Source: Hetaerina americana (Eukaryota; Arthropoda; Insecta; Odonata; Calopterygidae). From it: DNA of 64,000 bases. The first letter of the stretch is position 1; each line of letters starts with the position of its first letter. Location of the stretch: assembly GCA_022747635.1 (NCBI GenBank), contig JAKTNV010000064.1, forward strand, positions 907,001 through 971,000. The letters are read 5' to 3'. This document shows positions 55,683-64,000 of the stretch, piece by piece. The notes beneath the pieces were generated by a model, which did no database searches, was not told the DNA's origin, and saw nothing but the letters and a program-made list of their open reading frames with translations. The position numbers and the translations under genes are program-made.

Positions 55683-55790
55683 TGAGATTACTCATCGAGA
55701 TCGGTTTCCCAAAGGATAAGAACAGTGCGTTTCGTTGAAACCATAGCCAGAGGAAGGATAAGAGCCAAATTTGCTAAATACATATTCAAG

Positions 55791-55967
55791 TACGAAATCC
55801 CGCCATATGGCGTACAAATATTCATCCATATGAAAATAGATATAAGGAAAATGGATAGGAGCACATATGACGGTGGGTGAAACAGCCCTCTGACGCCACT
55901 CTTGGTCAAAGAATCGGGGCAACTTGTGTTCGTACTTCTATGTGTTCCTATTCTTTTTCCGTATTAT

Positions 55968-55968
<1 letters not shown>
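55791..55968. repeat. Partial tRNA-headed repeat, fold-back form
   Basis: 55791-55870 matches the repeat body in reverse (CGAAATCCCGCC, AAAATAGATATAAGGAAAAT). 55930-55968 matches it forward (TGTGTTCCTATTCTTTTTCC). The two pieces face each other without the tRNA-like head. Confidence 0.62.

Positions 55969-56031
<63 letters not shown>
55969..56031. repeat. (TA)n microsatellite
   Basis: A pure TA tract lies between the fold-back repeat and the next SINE head. Confidence 0.97.
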
Positions 56032-56032
<1 letters not shown>

Positions 56033-56035
<3 letters not shown>

Positions 56036-56250
56036 GTCCAGCGGGTAGAGCGTTGGACTGCTGACCGGAGGGTCCCGGGTTCGATTCCCGGGCAAGGCAC
56101 TCTGAGCACCTGCGGCTCCACCCAAGATAAAGTGATTTTTCGGGTACCAGGTCTTCCTGGGAAACCATAACCGGCACAGGGAGTGGAACTGGCCCCCATA
56201 CCCTGATGTGTGAATTTGTCATGCCGTATAGGGATTAGTACTGGGTGAAC
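56033..56250 (+). mobile_element. tRNA-derived SINE, plus strand
   Basis: The tRNA-like head (56033-56100) has an A-box-like AGCGGGTAGAG and a perfect B box GGGTTCGATTCCCGG. The body includes ATTTTTCGGGTACCA. The anticodon stem is mismatched, so it is not a working tRNA. The right boundary is approximate. Confidence 0.68.
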
Positions 56251-56490
56251 TCTGCCATCACGTACCAAACCGACCTTCGGGTTGATTACTGTGTCTATGG
56301 TTTTATGGTATGTATGTGTGTGTGTGCAATTCCGCCGGTTGCAGGTAGGATTTCGATATCTGTCTTTGATTCTGATGCCCGAAAATGGCACAGTTCGAGT
56401 GAAGCTGAGGCTATGCACACCTCTGCTCGAAGATCGAACCCGGCCCCTCCTGTCAGCTGGTCAACGCTTTACCACTGGGCTACCAAGTCC
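56251..56490 (-). mobile_element. tRNA-derived SINE, minus strand
   Basis: On the minus strand the head has TAGCCCAGTGGTAAAGCG (A-box region) and CCGGGTTCGATC (B box, 56432-56443 on the plus strand). The body has CCATTTTCGGGCATCA, similar to the plus-strand neighbour. The two appear to be diverged copies of one family facing each other. Confidence 0.65.
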
Positions 56491-59400
56491 AATAACTAAC
56501 ATCAAATCATTATACTTATGTTGATGTTGCGGACCCATGTGCCTCGTCAACACCATGGACGTAGATGACAAGGTATCGCGCAGATACTGACGACATCTCT
56601 CGGAGAAACGCGAGGTTGCTTCAAAACGCGGAGCATTGTTGCGTGCCTTTAAACGAGGGCACCTCAGAACACTCACACTTCCTCGAAGTGAGGAGTGATG
56701 CCGAATGCTTCCTTTTCACCAAATGGACACCTAGCACATGACACCACTCGCATATTTCTTTAATTGACTGCCAGGGAATCAAATCATCTTTTTTTTTCTC
56801 TTCGCCGATGAATTTAATTTCCGGTCCGCAACCTTAGACATCAACACACTCCCATTCGGGCGCCAGGAAGCAAAATCGGTGGCAGCACCAATTAGCTCGG
56901 AGCAAAGGTCGAACGAGAGGACGGAGTCACCTTCGGATCGTCCCTTCCGTTCGACGGGTCGACTCGTGGAAGAGGGTGGGCGGGTCTTCATTTCGAAGTG
57001 CCGAGAGATGGACCGCCCTTCGGAAGGAAGTTGCCACTCACAAAACGCACCCTCGAAGTAAAACACATTACGAACGAGGTAAGTGCGACCCTATACTTAG
57101 CGAGAGGGCTCGGCGCCGGGGGAGGGCGTCCCGGCAACCATCCGACCCCCGCATAAGGGCGCCGACGCGGAAGGACCGCTCCGCAGGGAGCCGTCGTGCA
57201 GACAAGTGACTCGATCATCACGATGCAAACACCCGCCTCCCCGCCCGCCATTCACGGGCAGAACCAAACTATTGACTGGAGAAAATAATATAATAAATGG
57301 AAAGGTCAAAGTACGCTCGAGTATCTTGGAGCCCCACGGTCAGTTTCTCTGGTTTCGTCCGGCTCATTCAACCACTTACAGCACATGAAACCGAAAGCCA
57401 TCGGTAAGGTATGTGGCAGGAGATGCCTCCACACCAGGCAGGCACAGTATGCGAAGAGTGACGATCACTTGACACGCTCGGAATATTACCATGAGAAGTG
57501 AGAATAACTTGAGAAATCCAAATTCATGAAGAAGACACGCCCACCATTAGTAGGCAATCCGAGCGGAGATACACTGCAAAGCTTTCACTAAACCTTTCCA
57601 GCGAGAAAAGGGACAAGCGTCGACCACGTCACTTCGCATTGCACATGCGAGCATGCAAAAATCAAACCAAAGCGCCCAAAGACATTTGCTAATGAAATGG
57701 CAAACTTACAGGGTGTAGGCCGCTTGCTGGCTGTTGTCATATCATTTAAATATTCGTCTATTTAAATTCATAAATCGAGATTGATGGTCCGCTATCAAGC
57801 GTGGATGGCCGCTGCGGTACCTATTGAGGTGGGGACCATAGCCAGAATGGTAATTTTACCCTGTTATTTATTTATATCTGAATATATCATGCATATCATC
57901 TTTAATCATTCCACTATATTGCTCGTAACAAAACTCTCAACGGTTGTCGCAAGGGTAATGTTGGTTGTACGTAGTTCGGCTTTAATAAAGCTCGTGTATC
58001 GTCATGATGTGCGTGTCGTGATGCCCCGAAGAGGATCAAACGGAAGGAACGGGCGGTTGTGAGAGCGGGGGGTGAAGGGGAGGAGGAAGTGCGGTGAGTG
58101 GAAGGGAGCTGGGCGGAGGGGGCGGAAGGTGAGGTTACACGCGGGCCGGGCGGGGGGGTGGGGGGGTGCGATGATTAAGAGGCAGGCCGGCCCACGCCGA
58201 GGAGGAGGAGGCAATCGGTCGGGAGGGCGCATTTCAAAAGATGCGCGCATTACCAATGGTTGAGGCCCCGCGCGAAAAAAAGAGACGGCATTACGAAGCT
58301 GCAAGCACGCGGAGGACTCGATGGAGACTTCGGCGTTCCACTCACCGCCTCGCTGACATCCGTGGAGCTAGCTCTTCTGGAGAAATGGCCGGCGGAGAGA
58401 AAAAGGAAAGTTGGCGAAAGGGGACGCACAAACTTCCGTCTCCTCGGACCGCAGAAGGCAGGAGATAATCCGGAAACATGAAAAAGGTGCGAGGCGCACG
58501 ACTGCCAGGAAAAGGAAAAGAATGACAGCCACTCTCGGCACAAAAAGATCCTTGTACTTCCGGCTGAACCGTTTCCGTGGACTCGGGAAAATGAGTATCT
58601 TTGGTGAGAGTCACAAGGGAGAAGAGGGAGTTAACAGGTGTTCAAAATTACTTCCGCATGATAGGGCGAGGTTAAGTCAATCACAGGAAGACAAAGTAAA
58701 CCTCGATGAGAGGAAAGCATCACATAATCATTTGAAACAATTTGTGATAAGTCAGCGGCGCTCGAACCCTTGCCTCGGGTGGATGGATATACTATGCGAA
58801 TATGATCCGGCCGAGCCGTCCGCCTGCGTCCATCGAGGAGAGAGGACCGACCTCATCGGGAAAAGGCCTCCCCATCGCACCCAGGCGTCGCGTGTATGGC
58901 GGCGTTTACCTCTTGGGGCCCATGGCGCTCTCCCTTCATCCTATGGAGTCATGAACGGCAGTCCCACGAAAATAAGTTGGCATGGTGGGGGGGAAGGCGC
59001 GTGACCACATCCAAGAATAACCATTGACCCCCTCGGATCAAACTAAGGCCCAGATCTGATGGAAGAGAAAAAAAACATTTTGATTTCCACAAATCATTGC
59101 AATAATTTTGTTTCAAGAATTCCGTTCTGAGTTCCTTCGAAGGTTCCAATCCGGACTCAAGCGATTCAATTGCGAGTAAGTGTCACTTCTCATTGGATAT
59201 TTCATCGCGGCGCACGCCAGATACTAATGCCAAATCTACCCTTCCGTTTTTCTTCATCGTATCGTCAGACCTTTACTTGGCATTTAATCTAAATGACTTA
59301 GGCGAATATGCACAAGTCATTTTGAAAACGTTTCTATTCATAGAAACGGAAAGCTAATTCTCACGCTACATCAATTAGGGCTAATTGCATTTACAAATCA

Positions 59401-59618
59401 AATTCATGACCTGACCAAAACTCAAATATGTGCAGAAATTTGGGCGTAACAAAACGCCATTTTTTCAAATAAAGAGACGACACCTGTTATGCTTAAAGCT
59501 TCATCATGTTAACAAGAGACATCGCGATACAATAAATAATTGTGCCAGCATGACTGAGCCGACGCCCGGAAGACCTCGTCGTGAGGAAATGTGAGTGTTC
59601 GATGAAACATCTGCATCC
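56491..59618. other. Unassigned DNA, patchy GC-rich
   Basis: No gene was recognised. The 197-codon frame at 58411-59004 is basic, without a domain or family likeness. 58040-58230 is G-rich. Confidence 0.42.
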
Positions 59619-60067
59619 CGCAAGCCGCCGCAAGGGCGTGTGGCGGGGGGAGTTAGGTCAGCACCCGTAATTAAGAATAAAACCGCACGCAAAACCCACA
59701 AAATCATGCCAATCTGCACACCCAGGATCGAATATATTAATGCAAAAACCTTTATAACTCACACACCTATTAACACACACAAGCAACTACGAATTTACCT
59801 TATGTCAACGCAACGTTCAATATTGTCCTGCTTGTAAATTTAATGTCTTTAATATTTCTAGAGAGACTTTAGTTTCTTACTATTATGATTCCTGATTGTC
59901 CGTGGAAAGAATGAGTATTTGTACGTATATATATCTATACTGGAGTCTATCTCACTTATCTTTGCGGTCTAACCTCCTAAGTGGTGTGGGGTCATTGTAT
60001 TGCCTTTATAGTCATTGTTAAACTCATTTGTTCTGGACCTTTCCAAAAGACTCAGTCGTGTTTGTTC

Positions 60068-60481
60068 TCATCGGATCTGAAGTGACTCCCAGCCTAATTC
60101 CTCCAAAAGGCCTGTCACACTTGTCTTCAAATTGCAACAATTTTTGACAAATCTGGCGGATTTTCTCTGGACCTTATCAAACTCTTTTTGCCAAATGTTC
60201 TCCCAAAGATCCCAAATACTTGCGGCATATTCCAAATGAGGTCTAACTAGAGCGGAATGGCAACTCTCTTTTGCTTTCTTATTACATTTCCCCACCACCT
60301 GTTTAATGAAGCCGAGTTTCTTCAAAGCGAATCCGCACATTGTCTTGATATGTACTCCCCATGAATAGCGTGGTGTCAGAACTACACCTAAATATTTTAC
60401 TTGATCGGCCGTAGTTAGCACTGAGCGCTTTATTTCATAATTTATGTCTTGCTCATCACTTGCTGTGTTCCAAAATTTCAA
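60068..60481 (-). pseudogene. CR1 ORF2 C-terminal region
   Basis: 137 codons read VKYLGVVLTPRYSWGVHIKT, ALVRPHLEYAASIWDLWENI, WQKEFDKVQRKSARFVKNCC and VTGLLEELGWESLQIR. This is the most complete C-terminal region of the family here. It continues in another phase toward the stop near 59870. Confidence 0.88.
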
Positions 60482-60646
60482 AACTGCGCATTTGCCTATG
60501 TTAAGTACTAGTCCCCATTTCTTGCACCAATCCGATATAGTGTCTCAGTCTCTAGAGAGTAGCTCGCAATCTGCTGGGGGTCCTTATTTCCCTGTATACC
60601 ACCGTGTCGTCCGCAAATATTCATAGATTGTTACTAGCTTGCGAGA

Positions 60647-61054
60647 TTAAGTCATTGAGAATACAAGAGGCCCCACTACACTTCCTTCGGAGACGCCCGA
60701 AGGCTCCGTTAAGCATAGCCCATCGATGACTACTATTTGTTTGCGATAAGAAAATTGGTGTCTGATCCATTCCACCATATTCTCATTGATGCCATAGCCT
60801 TTACGTCTGTGTAACAATTTATTGTGCGGGACTTTATCGAAGGTTTTCTTGAAATCCAGGAATACTGTATCGACTTGTGTGTTGTTTTCTCCCGATCTAA
60901 GGATATCGTGAATGAGAAGACCCACTTTGGTTTCGCAAGATCTGCTTTTCCTACATCCGTGCTGGTTGTTGCTTGGTATCTTCCTATTTTTGAGAAATCT
61001 CATAATGTTAGTGAAAATAATGCGTTCTAATATTTTGCAAGAGAACGATGCCAA
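60647..61054 (-). pseudogene. CR1 reverse transcriptase N-terminal half
   Basis: 135 codons read ASFSCKILERIIFTNIMRFL, NQHGCRKSRSCETKVGLLIH (sisters: NQHGFRKNRSCETQLG), and motif A FLDFKKTFDKVPHNKL with its aspartate. Motif B is degraded (PSGVSEGSVVGPLVF). The active-site box is not in frame. It is inactive. Confidence 0.88.
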
Positions 61055-61075
61055 AGAAATGGGTCGGAATTTGGT

Positions 61076-64000
61076 TGGCCATTATGATAAAGATGAGGGA
61101 GGGGTACGGGCGCGGCCCAGGGCGGTGCCCTCACCAGGGGGGGCTGCGGACGACGCGCCCTCGCTGTCATTTTACACAATAACCCAAATCCTGGTGTTAA
61201 ATGCCATGAGTCACCATTGGATATCAGGAGAAAGGCTTCCGGTCAGAACCCGCAGCGCGAATGGTACACGTAGCATAGGTGGTGAGGGAGAGTTTTGGCC
61301 TGGATCTATTATGAATGTGTGTGTGTGTGTGCATGTACGTATATTTGGTCGCCGTCCTCGCACATGCGGGCGCCACGTGCGTGGGGCATTACAACTCGGG
61401 AGGGGGGCGGGACCCATGCCTCGGTCTCCCTCAGACGCAGACGGGGGGGAGGCACGCATGTTATCGCGAGGGGGTGGGGGTGGGTGCGGGGGCCAAGGGG
61501 GGGTGGGAGACGGGAGCTATCCCCTCGACGCTCGAGATCCGGCCCCCCTGGTGATTCCTGTGGAGACCAAGAGATGGAGACAGCGACCGTTTCGGTTGGC
61601 AGGCTCTCGCCGCCGTTTAAAAAAAACACTCCCCGAGTTATGCTTTCCGGCCGTTTCGCGAGCGGAGCGGGTGTTTGGGCGGCTGGAAGTGTGGGGGGGA
61701 CCAATCATCGACGCAGTGCTGCCAACCCCTCCCGTTTTCCCGCTTTCCTCCTCTTCCCCCCCTTCCCCCACCTCGTCCCATCGGGTGCGCAGTTCGCTCC
61801 TCGCTCAAGACGGGGAAGCAAGCGGTGGACACGGGGGGGGGGGGAAGGTGGGAGGCGGGGCGTTTTGGGACTTCCGCCATCGATAAGCAACATCCGGCCG
61901 CGGAGCGTATCGCCCTCGGCGGGGATCCCCGCGGCGACCGCGCGCTTTTTTACCCTTCTCGGGTTCCTTCTCCTCCGCCGACAGAAATGAGTGCACCATC
62001 AGGCAGGGGCCCGCCGAAAGCAAATTTGAACGTTTGAAACGTCGAGTGTCCACGGATCCAGATCGCACGGCATCGCAGGCAGGAGGCACTGATTGCCTGC
62101 ACCTTCGTGATGCCACCTTCATCTTTCGATCCTCTGCTCACAGCACATGGCGAGATGACAAAGTTTAAGTGTCTGAAAATATTTTTAAATGTGCAAAGAA
62201 TCGAATCACCTTCTCTTGGAATTATCATGGAAGAACTTCATAAAAGCAATGAAATTAGCGCAATTACTGAACCTGTGAATGCATGAGCCCCGGTGAATTA
62301 TTTTTTCGATAGAAAAACTTAATAATATCACTATGGGAAAAAACGGATTTGTACACTTTCCTCAGATGCATGGGTACGTACACCGCGTTTCAGTTCATCG
62401 AACCATCTTCCAGGTACAAGGCAAAATTCAAATTGTGAATACATCATATTTGCACCAGTTTGAGGAAGGGGGGGGGAGAAGGAAAGAGTGAGGAAGAAGG
62501 GGGGCGGGGACAAAGAGGGGAAATATGGAGGAGAAACCAAAGAGAACACGGAGACCAAAGAAGAGGAGGGGCCAAGAGAGGGGGGGAGGAAGATAAGCAC
62601 TTGTGGTCCTTAAATGGAGAGGACGGTGGCAGGTAGTGGGTACCCTGGCGGTGGGGAGGAGGGAAGCGTACACATAGAAGGGTTATGCGGGCATAGAAGG
62701 GATTGAGGTAGGTTGAGGCATAAGTGATGCTAAGAAGGGCATTATCGGGGAAGGCTTGCTCGACACAAAACTGGGAGTGGAGGGTAGGGGGTGAGTGGAT
62801 GGGTAAATACGTGAAGGGTGGATTCGGTTAGAGAGAGGGAGTTTCACTGTTTGGTGCGGAAACGAAATTCTAAGGAGAGCAGATTGGTTTATAAAAAATT
62901 TGGTCATTAAAAGAACATTCATGTTTAACTATACCATTGCAAGTTGCTCAAAGTATCAAGTCTACGCCGCGGCTGGAGCAAAAGAAAAGGGAAGACGATC
63001 GCAGAGCGCATGAGGGAACAATCGTGGCAGCAGTCCCGTCGGGGGTGAAAGGTCGCGCGAATGGAAGAGGGCAGAGGAATGGAGGACGCGTGTCCATGGG
63101 CGAGGACCCACCGGGGGGGGGGGCGGAACCGGCAATGGGAGCCGTTGCTACTGAGTGGTGGAAGGGCAGCATCACAAGGGGGTGATGTCGACAGCGGGTT
63201 CCGCGCATAAATGATTTCCATGGGCAATAATGGACTAGGCACCAATGGAACAGCCGAAGAGCACCACCTCCAGGGAGAACGCGCCGATGATTGGTGAGGT
63301 TTCACATCTATTTTCCGTGGCGCCCACGCGGTCAATTACTCCGGTCTCTCGGGTGCGGGTGGGAGTGGTGCTGGGAGCAGGTGCAGGGCGGACGCAAGAG
63401 ATAAAAAAATCAGCAATTACAACGAATCGCGGACGGGCAGAGAGAGAGGGACAAATGCTGCGCTTATTTGCCCATCCAAGTGCACGTGAAATAATCGCTC
63501 ATAAGTGATTCAAGGCGGCGGGTATTAGTCAGCGGTTGAGTCATTACATTCTGGCGTCGCCATGGATTCGGCCACGCTCCCTGCCCTCCCCCCTCCCGTC
63601 CGCCCCCTACCCCCCTCTCCCTTGACACCACGGCGACGGCATTTCCCGCGATATTTAATCCACTCCCCTGCACGACCACACCCCCCACGGCCACACCCTC
63701 CCGCGGCTACCCAACCATCCATCCGCGGCGATCAAAACCCCGCGGCACGCACCGCGAGAGACGATCGCCGGCGCGCGGACACTTTGACTGCACAGGTGCC
63801 ACCGAATCAACTCCACGTCTCCGCACTTTGGTCGGAAGATAAAAATCACGGAAAGGGAAAAAGTTCGAGGAACCATTGGGGAGGGAAAGAAAAAATGGTA
63901 ACGTAAAGAGTGAAAGTGAATAGCGATATTGATTTCGACCGGTTCGCGTATATTTTGCACTCACTCGGGTTTCATAGTTATCACTCTCTCGACTGTTCCC
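61076..64000. other. Unassigned GC-rich DNA
   Basis: 61080-62030 and 63560-63780 are GC-rich with strong G or C runs. A GT microsatellite lies at 61315-61332. Long frames on both strands are compositionally biased and carry no domains. Nothing else was recognised. Confidence 0.45.

Larger units (their letters stand above)
53316..55699 (+). mobile_element. RTE-like LINE, 3'-truncated, with nested SINE
   Basis: On the plus strand the 5' end (CCCCGGACTACAACCTTGAC) adjoins TA repeats. The 5' UTR, endonuclease and first half of the RT are present, and the copy stops after EIG near 55699 without a 3' UTR. About 145 bp are missing at 54412, which removes the endonuclease SDH motif. A SINE sits at 54920-55230. 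Confidence 0.9.
59619..61075 (-). mobile_element. CR1-like LINE with 3' UTR, 5'-truncated
   Basis: On the minus strand the 3' end is near 59619 and the 3' UTR is shared with 30749-31020. Next come the C-terminal region and the RT, up to the fingers (LASFSCKILERIIFTN near 61050). The 5' side ends abruptly at about 61075. Several stops and shifts are present, including the loss of the FADD-containing stretch between 60481 and 60647. Confidence 0.9.

Noticed and set aside
58411..59004. 197-codon basic frame
   Set aside because: No motif, no homologous-looking block and no coding-like codon pattern that I could see; GC-rich sequence gives such frames by chance.
60912..61886. 324-codon plus-strand frame
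   Set aside because: Its first third is antisense to the CR1 RT and the rest is G-rich low-complexity sequence without a domain.

Overview
The window looks like repeat-dominated intergenic or intronic DNA from an invertebrate animal, most likely an arthropod. That inference rests on the mix of mobile elements: several RTE-like LINEs, CR1-like LINEs, Penelope-like elements (PLEs), mariner relics, a hAT relic and several tRNA-derived SINEs. Long (TA)n microsatellites, strongly uneven GC content and a 100-N scaffold gap (42350-42449) also fit a draft animal genome. I cannot name the species. I found no complete host gene; two short stretches (15540-15818, 40270-40420) have coding-like base usage but no recognised family.

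Layout: 1-5160 is GC-rich, strand-asymmetric, unassigned DNA with one (TA)n block. An old RTE-like LINE (5160-7130, +) faces a nearly full-length RTE copy (8011-11381, -) tail to tail. 11388-12126 holds a compound TA microsatellite, a 41-bp-arm palindrome and a tRNA-headed repeat; mariner relics (12172-12905, -) follow. A second RTE-like family (13945-14600, -), SINE pieces and another RTE fragment (19375-20205, -) lead to a fold-back repeat at 21806-21958 that contains a complete hammerhead-ribozyme core. 22300-25685 is a Penelope cluster: one copy with the reverse transcriptase, a second with the GIY-YIG endonuclease, and a 75-bp-arm palindrome. 29870-34538 contains CR1, SINE, mariner and hAT relics.

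36437-46722 is the main LINE block: RTE copies at 36437-39707 (+), 42450-45185 (+, best preserved) and 45485-46722 (-). The last is joined in frame to a CR1-like LINE (46719-48190, -). 51240-55699 holds a remnant RTE copy, a mariner and another RTE copy that carries a SINE with 13-bp target-site duplications. 56033-56490 is an inverted pair of SINEs, and 59619-61075 is a further CR1. The rest is GC-rich and unassigned.

The elements are connected. RTE and Penelope ends repeatedly abut (TA)n tracts. SINEs and mariners sit inside or against LINE copies, which gives a relative order of insertion. Every coding region I recognised is broken, although RTE copy 42450-45185 keeps all visible catalytic motifs. 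The most unusual signals are the hammerhead motif, hammerhead-like cores on both strands of a palindrome, the CR1/RTE chimera and the Penelope fold-backs.
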